Source: Bactericera cockerelli (Eukaryota > Arthropoda > Insecta > Hemiptera > Triozidae). Taken from it: a DNA stretch of 64,000 nucleotides. This document shows, one piece after another, positions 23,481-33,565 of the stretch. Position 1 is the stretch's first letter; the number at the start of each line of letters is the position of its first letter. A program made the position numbers and the translations under genes. The notes under the pieces were generated by a model. The model did not search any database. It worked only from the letters and a program-made list of their open reading frames with translations, and had not been told where the DNA came from. The DNA is taken from assembly GCA_024516035.1 (NCBI GenBank), contig CM044963.1:19956703-20020702 (forward strand), in the 5' to 3' direction.

Positions 23481-23855
23481 CTATTACTTATGTTCTTAAG
23501 GCGTATCTATGTCAACGAAACGTATTTACTCATTACATATGTCAATGATCCACGTTTAGCGTTCGGTGTTTTCAGTTACATCCTGTATTACAGAGTGTCT
23601 CTAGCAATTAATTTGCCCGCAATAACCGCTGGGTTGTAAACCGCGCTCTAACCAAGTGTCCTAGTCGGTTCTTATCTGATTAACACAGGAGTTGCTTATC
23701 TTAATGGGTGGTGCCTATCTTGATGAGAGAGTTAACATGTATCGAGTAGCACATAGAAGTGGTTGGGCTAATAATTTACAAACGGTAGCAGAGAGAAAGA
23801 GAGAAGAAAAAACTGAAAGAGTAATATATACAAAAGATATACATAGTTTTTTTTT

Positions 23856-24115
23856 GTAGTCACCTTGGTCTAGCGGTAGATTGCTCAGCTTGCATTCCAG
23901 GTGACCCGGTTCGAATCCCGGCGGGGTCGGATTTTTTTGGCTCTGTACTTTCAAATGTCGGGGCCTACCCTAGCCTCGTGAGGACAATTGGGGTAGTTGT
24001 AGAGTGGGCAACGACCAGTGCCAGCATTACGAGATTGATATCGGAAGATGATGGTTGGTTGGAGATATGATGCATAAGCATTAGTTCTCGTAATGTCGAT
24101 GCTACCCACTAAAAT
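23856..24115 (+). repeat. tRNA-derived SINE, family D
   Basis: The head CACCTTGGTCTAGCGGTAGA (A box) and GGTTCGAATCCCGG (B box) is followed by a body with CCTAGCCTCGTGAGGAC and ATGATGCATAAGCATTAG. The head alone looks like a tRNA, but the spacing and long body mark a SINE. A diverged relative is at 58584. Confidence 0.65.
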
Positions 24116-24312
24116 TGTGACATAATAACAGAAATAACCAGCTCTTTTATTTTTTATCTTACATAGGTAGTTAAAAAAGTTAGAGAAAAGAGAGACACTA
24201 GCTAGCTATAGTAAAAGAAAATATACAGAATAAAGGTTGCTCATAAAAAATAGGTTGAATTTAGCATGTACCATCCAGAGTTCTAAAACTTTCATTAATA
24301 TATATCACTTAA

Positions 24313-24482
24313 TTTTCTACCACCTAGCCCTACCACCTAGCCATTTTCTACCACCTAGCCCTAAGAGTCTTATTATTATAATATATGGTCACAAACTCAA
24401 ATTAATGAGGAAAAATTCATGCACTGGGTGGGATTCGAACGAATGGATCCCTGCGCTAGCTGGATTACCAGACTAGCGTGAC
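24313..24482 (-). repeat. SINE family B copy with internal duplication
   Basis: The B-box region (GGTTCGAATCC-type, here ATTCGTTCGAATCC) and body are present. CTACCACCTAGCC occurs three times in succession where other copies have it once, and the distal tail is missing. Confidence 0.6.
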
Positions 24483-26094
24483 CACACACAATTTCTCGAG
24501 TTTTAGGGGTTTAATCATACACACACACAAACGAATCATTTATAATATAAGGCAATATTCAAAAACGTCATTAGAGCAAGCCTTGAGGGTAACAGACCAT
24601 TTGGAAACCCCTGAACTGATTCACTGAAATTTATGCAAGGATATTTTCTTTCTAGATCTTGATTCTGATTGAATGTTAAGTTCAGTTAAGATTTGAAGAT
24701 AGCCATCAGTATGCATGTACAATGCTTGTTAAATTGTATAATATATCCATTACATACTACATACTAATAAATATATTACCTACCTTATTTCTTATACCTA
24801 TTGGGTGTGCAGAATTTATGCAATTGGTCTACAAGTCAGAGCAATTTATGTATAAAAAGCCCATACGGGCCTGTGGAATCGGTTAGTCAGTCAGTGAGAT
24901 TTATGTTATTTGTATATACGTAGAGTTTTAATTTAGATTATTATTTGTCTTTAGTACAAAATAGGTGCTCTATATGCTGGGAAAAATACAACCTTTTGCA
25001 TTAACAAATACATTGAATTCAAAAACCATAATTTAAAGACCAGAGCAAAATAGGTTTCTAGATCTTCAGCGCGATTAGAAAATTGGTACCTCAGAGTCCT
25101 GTAGGTATAGGTATGTATTTGTAGAACTCATGTCTTTCGTACCTTAAAGTCCTCTGAATGCAATGTACATACATAATTATGTATGTGTACCTACAGTCTA
25201 AAAACTCCAGATGGAAATAATCTATAGATCACCTGTAATTGATTTTGCAGCTCGTATCTGCAAGGGTATTTGCTGCCAGCGAATGTAAAAGAGAGCGGTG
25301 AAATTTTCAACATTATAATACCTAGGTATATTTAAATCAGCGTCTATCTTACCATCATTCAATGTCTGGATACCTATTTTTTTTTTTTTTCTTCATCTTT
25401 GTTTACCCGCAACAATAATGCTGCAATTACGTAAACAGGTTTGAGGGACACTGTATACAGACTGAAGACCTATATCCAGGCCCTATCTACATCTTTGGTT
25501 AAATTGTTCCAAAGTAAGATCGAGATCCAAACAGGGCGTCAGGGAATAGTCAGCAGAATGAAGATTGCCATGATGATGATGGATGTTTTCGAAGACAGAA
25601 CGTTCACCAACCCATGTCTTCACCAATCAATCAATTTTACTGTATATTTATACATTACTGTATGTTTACAATTAAGATAGAGATAAAATTAAATTTAGAG
25701 AGAAAGAAAGTAAAATTTATTTACTAACAACTGACATCACTATCGATGCTTGCCATAGGACACAGTACTCTTCTTAATTGTGTTTTGAAGTAGACATTGA
25801 CAATGGTTATATTTCAGGATGGTTTGTATAGGTGGTTGATATACATTTAAAGTACATTATAAATTTAAAATATATTAAATATTAAAATACAATTATTGTC
25901 GTGACTACCACGCTGGACTTCGCTTATCTTTAGTGATCGACTGAGAACTGGTGAATTCGACGTACCAACTCCGCTGGCAAAGGATGGCATAATTCGTATG
26001 CAACAATGTATTTTTGTTATTTTAAGATTATCAATTTATACTAAATGACGTAAGTATAATCAAGCCCTGGTATGTCAGATGCGTAAGTAATCAA
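24483..26094. other. AT-rich stretch, nothing firm
   Basis: About 1.6 kb. A 79-codon frame at 25441-25680 looks mildly protein-like at its start but shows no known motif. T-run at about 25378-25390. Confidence 0.3.
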
Positions 26095-26318
26095 GTGCAC
26101 TGGTAGTCAAGTGGATAACGCGCTAGTCTGGTAATTCAGGTAGCGTAGGGATCCGTCGGTTCGAATCCCACCCAGTGCACGAATTTTTCCTCATTCATTA
26201 GAGTTTGTGAAAACATAATATTAAGACTCTGAGGGTTAGTTGGTAGAAAATGCTTTGAGCATTAATCTCGCCTGGTGATTACCTTCCACTAAAGAGTATT
26301 ATTATTATTATTATTATT
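26095..26318 (+). repeat. SINE family B copy, full length
   Basis: Complete head (GTGCACTGGTAGTCAAGTGG), B box (GGTTCGAATCCCACCC), body (GGTAGAAAATGCTTTGAGC) and CCACTAAAGAGTATT followed by (ATT)n. A good reference copy for the family. Confidence 0.8.
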
Positions 26319-27049
26319 AGTCCTAGTTGCCGTACTATTAAGGATTGGGATTAAATTTCAACGAAGTTTGTAGTTAGATGCAGTAGACCCCTGACCCGCC
26401 TCCTGAATCTGTCCTCTTCATATATTTGCATAGCTCACGCCTTTTGCATGTCGCACCATCTTAGTGAAACAGTTTTTAATTCAGAATGGTGAACTTAAAT
26501 CCTCGCGGCGACCTGGAATCTCAAATTTTCTATTCTGTAATTTGAAAAATTACGTGGTCCGCTTTTATGTCTTTTTTTTTCACTGCTGAAACATAGTGGT
26601 GAAGATAAAGCTGGCTGAAAGTACGTGAAATGCATGGGAACTATGTTTTCCGTAACCTTACACTCTGCCGCGCTGTCTCTTTCTTTGTATAGGCGTTCTT
26701 CACACCTCGGCCGAGGTGTTTGATGGGCATCTGCTTTGATGTGAGCAATAAGTGGCGTCATTATGGAGAGAAAAGGATTTTTAGGATATTCAAGGACAAG
26801 GTTCTATAATTCTGTGCTACCCAATTAAATTATGATATGATAACACAAAGCTATTGAAAGAGTTAAAAAATTGTGGAACGGACAATGAACTCTCTCCCCT
26901 CAACTATTTAGATAAATACACCTAAAATTTAAATTTTAATTTAATACTATTAATTAATTTTATTTAATATTAAGCTATTATATTAATCAGTTAAGTTAGA
27001 TAGGATTTTAGTTTTTTATTATAGTTTTTACTTTATACTTCTCTAAGTT
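26319..27049. other. Spacer with an 18-bp perfect palindrome
   Basis: ACACCTCGGCCGAGGTGT at 26702-26719 is its own reverse complement. An 88-codon minus frame overlaps it without a recognised motif. Confidence 0.4.
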
Positions 27050-27253
27050 CACTTTCGTTTTCTCTCTCGTTCTCTCTAACCCTCTCTATCATTCCCTCTC
27101 TCACTCTCTTTCTTCTCCCCCTCTCACTCTCTGTCTCTTCCTATTCATTTTATTCCTCTTTTTCTTCTTCCTCTCCCCTCATTCTCTTCTTCCTTATCAT
27201 TCCTCTCCCCCTATCTCTTTCTCTCTCTCTCTCTCTGTCTCTCTCTCTCTCTG

Positions 27254-27285
<32 letters not shown>

Positions 27286-27303
27286 TGTCTCTTTCTTTCT
27301 CTC

Positions 27304-27352
<49 letters not shown>

Positions 27353-27355
27353 GAC
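27050..27355. repeat. (CT)n / (CTGT)n tract
   Basis: CT dinucleotide runs with regular TGTCTC interruptions. Confidence 0.8.
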
Positions 27356-27581
27356 CTGTCTCCATCTCAACAACCATCAAAAGCGCCTACCTGGCTCCAA
27401 GCCAGTCCAATTCACAACAAATTGATTCCAAACATTATGCACATAATCTGACGAGACAACTTTTTTCATCCTCCTTCCTATTAAAATATTTAAATATACA
27501 ACACTTTCTATCTGAATTTTTACTTACTTTGCATTAGAATATACATATTTTTTCTATTAAAAAGTAAAACTAACGGCCCTG

Positions 27582-27596
27582 CCCCCCCCCCCCCCC
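27582..27596. repeat. Poly(C) run, 15 bases
   Basis: Uninterrupted cytosine run in an otherwise AT-rich spacer. Confidence 0.8.
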
Positions 27597-27834
27597 TCTT
27601 CAGACAATGTTCCTCATTTGCATTTTAATTGTGTTCCGGCGTGGCGTTTGAATAAATAGATGGAACTATTGCATAGGCAGGGAGGTGTCATTGAAAGACA
27701 GACTTGATCCCCTGGTAAAGGATGCATAAAATTTCGAGTGAAAATCTTCTTCAGTTCTCATGGACGTATTTGAACTTACCCACAAATTGGGTTAGCTTTG
27801 TGACGGGGGAAAAGGGGTGAATAGTTGAAGAGTA

Positions 27835-27908
27835 TCACCCTGCTAGAGATCGAACCCAGGTCTCCGTGTATTCAAGCCTAGTGCGCTATTTACTTGGTCA
27901 CGGTGACT
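27835..27908 (-). repeat. tRNA-like SINE head, family G
   Basis: In minus orientation GTCACCGTGACCAAGTAAAT is followed by a B box (GGGTTCGATCTC). Similar in layout to 39700-39832. Confidence 0.45.
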
Positions 27909-27934
27909 ACTAAAATTATTATTTTTCATTTTTC

Positions 27935-27996
27935 TTTACTCTTCCTATTCCTTTTATTCCTCCTTTTTCTCCTCCTTCTCTTCTTCCTCATCATTC

Positions 27997-28060
<64 letters not shown>
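27935..28060. repeat. (CT)n microsatellite
   Basis: About 30 CT units at 28003-28060, preceded by T/C-rich DNA. Confidence 0.8.
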
Positions 28061-28062
<2 letters not shown>

Positions 28063-28449
28063 GATTATTTTTCGAGCACAATACAGGTGAACCACTCTAA
28101 CGCAAGGCCCCCTTTGTCTTTATTTAAAGAGGGAGGCAAAGGGTTAAACAGCTCCGAGAGGGCAGGATTGGCAGAATTTATGGGCCAGAAGTTCATAAGC
28201 ATTAACACGCTGGGTGTGAGGGGACGCAGATGTTACAGCTATTAATAATTGTATTGTCCGAAACTTTGTTGCATGAATTTTCAGTTTATTTGTTTTTTTA
28301 ATGATCATGATTTCCTGCATGTCACCAGTTCACCAGTTGTTCGGGCAGTTATCTACTTTCGCTTGAATGAATATGGATAAAGAAATTAATAAATGATAAT
28401 TTATTAATAATATCGCTTTATTTAAATACCTAGTGCCCGATTACTCCGA
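28061..28449. other. Spacer, nothing recognised
   Basis: Mixed-composition DNA (28080-28230) followed by AT-rich DNA. No gene seen. Confidence 0.35.
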
Positions 28450-28461
28450 ATAAGCTATGTT

Positions 28462-28656
28462 TTTTTTTTTTTTAGTTTTGTTAAAGATGTGCCCAGGAAC
28501 AGCTTTCGCATTACTTCAGGACACTTAACCTTCACATCCATGCCATTGCGGAAACTGAAAATCTTGGTCAGAATATTCCGCTCCGAAAGGGATTCGAACC
28601 CGCAAACTCCTGGTGAGTAACCAATGCTCTTAAACACTGAGCCACAGAGGTCGGCC
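28462..28656 (-). repeat. tRNA-derived SINE, family E, with target-site duplication
   Basis: In minus orientation the head GGCCGACCTCTGTGGCTCAG and B box (GGGTTCGAATCCC) lead into a body with AAGTGTCCTGAAGTAATGCG and a poly(A) tail. The 12-mer ATAAGCTATGTT flanks both ends (28450-28461 and 28657-28668), proving LINE-mediated insertion. Sister copy at 60729-60904. Confidence 0.8.
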
Positions 28657-28696
28657 ATAAGCTATGTTAGGGGATAGAACTTGAAGAAGGATGCTT

Positions 28697-28871
28697 TCTT
28701 TTTTTTTTTTTTAAGTGGGGTTTAACGTCGCTTTCAACTGCCATGGTCATATCACGACGGGGGTTTTACCCTCCATTCGCAGGAAACTCACAAACCTGCT
28801 ACTCACATTGACCTCACCCAGCCTGAGTGGGGCCGGGAAAAGCCAGCGTCACGAGGATTAGAATTTGAATA
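28697..28871 (-). repeat. Retroposon repeat-J with target-site duplication
   Basis: Minus-strand copy with a poly(A) tail (T-run at the left) and the 13-mer AAGAAGGATGCTT on both sides (28684-28696 and 28872-28884). The body carries CAGGCTGGGTGAGG and TGGAGGGTAAAACCCCCGTC. No tRNA head was seen, so it may be a SINE of another type or a LINE 3' end. Confidence 0.7.
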
Positions 28872-28943
28872 AAGAAGGATGCTTGGGTCAGCATATTTCC
28901 TGGTAGTTGCAGACCTTTGCCATTGATGTAGGATCTATACTAT

Positions 28944-29056
28944 AACAGTATCGCCTTATTTATACTGCCCCATTAGGACTAATGAGTCCCATTATTCCAG
29001 GAGTAAGCAAAGACGTTTAATTTTTTTATGTGGTCAAAATCCCAAATGGGAGGATG
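28944..29056 (-). repeat. SINE family C, 3' part only
   Basis: The conserved end (ATAAGGCGATACTG-type on the minus strand) and GGGACTCATTAGTCC are present; the tRNA-like head is missing. Confidence 0.55.
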
Positions 29057-29203
29057 AAAAAATAATGAGATAAAAATATCAATATATTGAAACACGAAAC
29101 ATTGATACTCAAGGACAGAGCTGACTCGTTCAGAGGTTCAGAGTTCACACCCTTGTGATTTGGCTGATTTCGACCGAACCTAGGCTGGGTGACCTGACCT
29201 CGA

Positions 29204-29207
<4 letters not shown>

Positions 29208-29239
<32 letters not shown>

Positions 29240-29493
29240 AAAGAGAGAGAAAACGAGAGATTGTAATACATAAAGACAAACGAAAAGAGAAAAAGAGATA
29301 GGGTTGGGCAAATGAAGAAAAGAGAGATCAAGTTCAATACCAAAAGTCCATAGAAGAACTTTAGAGAGAGAGAGGGAGAAAAGGAGAGATTGAGTTACTT
29401 TTAAAGATAATCTTATAAGTAGAAAGAGATAGAGTGAGGGAAATCGAGAAAAGAGACATCCAGTTTCATACCAAAAGTCCATAGAACTTTAGA

Positions 29494-29569
<76 letters not shown>

Positions 29570-29610
29570 TAGAGAGAAAAAGGGAGAGAGAGGGAGAAAA
29601 TTACAAAGGA
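29208..29610. repeat. (GA)n tract with a duplicated unit
   Basis: GA dinucleotide runs at 29212-29240 and 29500-29570. Between them a ~130-bp segment carrying CATACCAAAAGTCCATAGAA repeats (about 29338 and 29467). Confidence 0.7.
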
Positions 29611-30318
29611 AAAAAGGTCTTGGCGGCAACATTTTATGACATACTAGAAACAGCCAGAACTGAAATGTCAGAGGTTTATAATCCTCTCCTGAAGACACAC
29701 AAGTATCAACTGCAGCTTTGCAGTCATTTGCATTTTACGATTCTTGCAAGCTTTTATTCCCCTAGCATTTTGTTCTATGTACTTACCCATACATATCTTC
29801 CTTCAGTACATGACATCATCAAAGTATGAGCACAACAATCAGCGTAAACATATTATGACGAACTCTTATCATCAAAATATCAAACTATGTTTGTATTATC
29901 ATCAAAATATTATGACGAACATTGATAATCAGAATATCATGGCTTCAAAATGATAGGACGGAAAATGTACAGACAGATTTTATGACTTTATTATACCTAT
30001 TTTTAATGATTTTATAACGTTCAACATAGATATACGAGCTTTTCATACTTGTATTTTTATTAGGACAGGTATTTCGTATAGAATAGGGAGGGGGAGAAGA
30101 GAAAGGGGGGGGGATAGAGAGAGAAAGAGAGAAACACTACGAAATTAGCTTTTTGAATAATCAGAATATGAAAATGTCAAGACAACTATAAATTTTTTTT
30201 GGTGTAACTTAAAAATTAATATAGGCCGGTTGGCTGGCGCTTCTTGACGCTTGATTCATCATCGATATATATAAAAAAAGGAACAATACTATGACTTGGA
30301 ACTTGGAAGGAAATTTGC
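29611..30318. other. AT-rich spacer
   Basis: ATCATCAAAATAT and related blocks recur around 29868-29940. No gene recognised. Confidence 0.35.
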
Positions 30319-30458
30319 TCAGTAGTTTGATCGATAAGCCGTCACATGCTTGGAACCTGTAGGTGGGTGGTTCGAGTCCCAACTTTGAGCGGGAAAGCAG
30401 GGTGATATTGAATAGTTGTGACATCAGGAAATTGATTAACACAAATATGATACTTACC
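30319..30458 (+). repeat. SINE family A copy, diverged
   Basis: CTCAGTAGTTTGATCGATAA head, B box GGTTCGAGTCCC, then GAATAGTTGTGACATCA and AACACAAATATGATA. Confidence 0.6.
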
Positions 30459-30478
30459 TTTTTTTTAATTACCTTTTT

Positions 30479-30510
30479 AAAAAAGGTAAAACATAAGTTT
30501 TACCTTTTTT
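30479..30510. repeat. Perfect 14-bp hairpin
   Basis: AAAAAAGGTAAAAC and GTTTTACCTTTTTT are separated by ATAA. It directly follows the SINE tail and contains the TACC/GGTA core that recurs just upstream. Confidence 0.6.
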
Positions 30511-30884
30511 TTTAGCAAGAGAAGGTAATCATCCAAATAAATTCTAGAAAATAACTTAGAGGACTGAATACTTTTGAGTTTTCAATAACTATTTATAATC
30601 AATAAACAAAAATTTCTTTTCTATACATATGTTTTATACAACCTATACGAGTCAACGAGTTAAATAATATGAAGACACAAAGACTTCTTAGAAGTCTCTA
30701 TGGCCGGAATCGAACTCTTGACAAATGCAGGAAGGCTCTCATCATTTAGCCTCCAAAGGGCTGACATACAAAGTATCAAAAGACTGGTAGTTAATATTCA
30801 TCTCTTGCAATATTTCTTAATGAAAGAAAAAGTCCTCAAATATTATTGTTTTTGTCTTGAGGATATCTTCTCATCTATTCTCCC
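30511..30884. other. Spacer with tRNA-like remnant
   Basis: At 30690-30765 the minus strand carries GAGTTCGATTCCGGCC, a B-box-like block with a plausible upstream head. Too decayed to place in a family. Confidence 0.3.
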
Positions 30885-31125
30885 CCCCACTCTCATTTTT
30901 TTCTCTCTCTCTCACCATCTCTCTCTCTCTGTCTCTCACTCTCTGTCTCTCTCTCTGTCTCTCTCTCTCTCTCTCTTTTTTTCTCTTTCTTTCTCTCTCT
31001 CTCTCTATTTCTCTCTCTTTTTCTCTCTCTCTCTATTTCTCTCTCTTTTTCTCTTTTCTCTCTCTATTTCTTTCTCTCTCTTTCTCTTTCTCTCTATCTC
31101 TTTCTCTCTCTCTTTCTTCAGTTTC
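30885..31125. repeat. (CT)n tract
   Basis: CT runs with TTT interruptions. Frames of 99-145 codons are repeat artefacts. Confidence 0.8.
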
Positions 31126-31294
31126 TTCCTCATTTAATAATTCCGAATGTACATAGTAGATATAGATGTACATTTCGACCTCGGGTTGTTTTCAATTTGT
31201 CTTTGTCTAGTTGTTCTAATTAAATTAAATTAGAGACCAATTCATTCACCGCAGGCTCCATGACTTTTATTTATTTAGCCCCCGAGTGAGCCTT

Positions 31295-31545
31295 TTTCCC
31301 ACTTCTTCTCTTTTCTTCTATTTCTCTCTTCTTTCTCTCCCTCCATCTCAATTTGTCATCTCTATCTTCCTCGTCCATCTTCTTCTCCTTCTCCTCCTTT
31401 TCTCATTCCTTCTCCTTCTTCAATTTTTTCTTTTCCTTCTCCTCTTCCTCCTCCTTCTCTTTCTTCTCCTCTTTCTCATTTTTCCCATCTTTCTCCTCCT
31501 TCTTTTCCTTCTCCTCCTCCTTGTTTTATCTCGTTCCATTTCTTA
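31295..31545. repeat. (CTT/CTC)n tract
   Basis: Pyrimidine-only DNA of irregular TTCTCC units. Confidence 0.7.
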
Positions 31546-31755
31546 ATTAACCTAATTAAGTACAAACCGCCAGACCTCATTTCACGGGAGAATGGAGGGG
31601 GCCGTGGAGGGGAAATGTAAACAACCTCCATTTGTTACGTCTCCTCCTTTCCACTGGCTACAAGCACATTTCTTAGCGGAAGATTAGCCGCCATTATGAC
31701 GGGGAGAAAAATGTTGTGCGGAGATGTGAACTGATGAGAACTTGGATAACATTTT
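31546..31755. other. Non-repetitive island between CT and GA tracts
   Basis: About 200 bp of balanced composition that is not repeated in the window. No open frame of note. A conserved noncoding element is possible but untested. Confidence 0.25.
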
Positions 31756-32140
31756 ATATCAGAAGATATAGAGAGATAGAGGGAGAGAAAGAGAGAGAGA
31801 GAGTGAGAGAAAGAGAAAGAGAGAGAGAGAAAGGGAGAGAGAGAGAAGGAGTGAGAGAAAGAGAGAGAGAGAGAGGGAGAGAGAGGGGGGGAGAGAGAGA
31901 AGGAGTGAGAGAAAGAGAGAGAGAGAGAGGGAGAAAGAGAAATTGATAGAAAAAAGATAAAAGGAGAGTAGGAGAAGAGAAAAAGAGATAAATATACAGG
32001 ACGAGAGAGAGATGGAGAGAGAGAGTGAGAGAAAAAGAGAGAGCAATAGATAAGAAAAAGATAAAAGGAGAGTAAGAGAAGAGGAAAAGAGATAAAGATT
32101 CAGAAAGGGAGAGAGAGAGAGAGAGAGAGACAGAGAGAGG
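31756..32140. repeat. (GA)n tract
   Basis: GA runs with a longer ~70-90-bp period (GATAGAAAAAGATAAAAGGA appears near 31945, a variant near 32045). Confidence 0.75.
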
Positions 32141-32370
32141 TGTATTCTAGGAGTAGTGGATGTGACGACAGCATCGCAATCATGTATTGATATATATTAT
32201 GTTTGCTTGTATATGTATTATACTATTGGTAGTCGAGTGTTAAAGGAGCTAGTCTGGTGATCCAGATACGCTCGAGATAAGTTTCTCTTCATGCTTTTGA
32301 GAATGTGACCACAGAATTATGCTACCAAGTTACTGCTGGAAGGAACTCTTTAGTCCCATTTCCTATTAGG
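32141..32370 (+). repeat. SINE family B-like variant
   Basis: TAGTGGATGTGACGACAGCA is followed by TTGGTAGTCGAGTGTTAAAG and CTGGTGATCCAGATACGCT. The same two blocks occur in the same order at 36605-36730, defining a variant related to family B. Confidence 0.45.
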
Positions 32371-32379
32371 TAGTATTTT

Positions 32380-32575
32380 TTATTTTTTTTAGAAACTCTT
32401 TATTAGTGGAACATAAATATATGTATAATGTATACAGAGAAATAATGGTAAAAATGAAATATAAAATTGACAATATTAATAATATAAACAAGAAGAAAAA
32501 AAAATATATACACATGGCCTAACTAAAGAGCGGGGTTATTGCCTATAGCAATCTCTTCCATAGTAAAGTCAATTA
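32380..32575 (-). repeat. 3' end of a poly(A) LINE fragment
   Basis: Contains GCGGGGTTATTGCCTATAGC, matched at 48632-48844 (GCGGGGTTATTGCCTGTGGC), with a T-run at the left. In minus orientation it ends with AATAAAG before the A-tail. Confidence 0.5.
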
Positions 32576-32670
32576 TTATTCTCTCTCCTCTCTTCACTCT
32601 TTCTCTCTCCTACTCTAACTTGTTTTTCTTTTCTATTTACTCTCTCTTTCATTCTATTTCTCTTCAGACT

Positions 32671-32804
32671 GACCTCAGTAGCTTGATCGATAAGGCGGCG
32701 GACATATAACCTGGAGGTCGGTGGTTCAAGTCCCAGTTTCAGCGTAGTACAGCGTGTTTGAGTAGTTGTGCTATCGCGAAAGTGAATAACACATATATGA
32801 TAAC
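32671..32804 (+). repeat. SINE family A copy, full length
   Basis: GACCTCAGTAGCTTGATCGA, then AAGGCGGCGG, the B box GGTTCAAGTCCC, GTTTGAGTAGTTGTG and a GAATAACAC tail. Confidence 0.75.
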
Positions 32805-33296
32805 TTTTTTAAATTTCTCTTCTTTTTTTCGTGCACAATAAATGATGGCAATCTCTGCCATTCAACACCTATAGTTCAATCCAATTATTTGGATCATTTT
32901 TTCACTCACTCAACAATTTACAGAGGGACGAACTTCATTCCACGACACGCAAGCACAGATAATAATAATAATGCCAAGTAAGTCTCGTACGAATAACTCT
33001 TAAAAACAAATATAATTTTTTATTTGTTTTCCAAGAGCAGTGGTGACAGGACAGATATTTAAGTTTTTTATCTCCTCAGCTGAGCTGTCACCACTGTCAT
33101 TATGAACATATAATATTAATAATATCAACAGTTATTAGAGGCTTCGATAAGAAATTAATCATAATATTTCGGAATCAAATTACTCGACTAGGCTGACTAT
33201 TAAAATACACTGCCAATAAGGGACACAATACTTCCTCGTGAATAGTTGACATCGAATACAAATATTTTCACTAGTGACATTTCAATACAAATATCA
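32805..33296. other. AT-rich spacer with a long-stem hairpin
   Basis: CAGTGGTGACAG (33038-33049) and CTGTCACCACTG (33085-33096) form a perfect 12-bp stem over a 35-base loop that can pair further (AGATA/TATCT). Confidence 0.45.
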
Positions 33297-33565
33297 AATG
33301 CTGCGGGCTGTAGCCCGCTTTGCGGGTCCGAGGAGGCCGCCAAAGCATAAAAATCCTTTTTCCGCCAATGGCATGTGTTTGTAGTGGGCATTTCGAAAAA
33401 AATCGTCTGATTGCACAAATGCATCCATTCTAGACTTATAAGACAAAGCTACCTACACTAAATTTCAGCTTCCTAAATACTTACCCGTTGGAGAAACAGT
33501 GTTATGAATCAGTCTGTCAGTCACGCTCAGTGATTAGAACATTTCTATATTAATATACTTATTCC
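33297..33565 (-). mobile_element. Degraded Helitron-type element
   Basis: In minus orientation it resembles 7191-7428: CACTGAGCGTGACTGACAG near the 5' side, CATTGGCGGAAAAAGGATTT, and a GC hairpin (CCCGCAAAGCGGGC) near the end. The terminal CTAG is mutated and the 5' TC is unclear. Confidence 0.5.

Noticed and set aside
23856..23935. Possible genuine tRNA gene
   Set aside because: A and B boxes are good, but the acceptor ends do not pair and a conserved SINE body follows.
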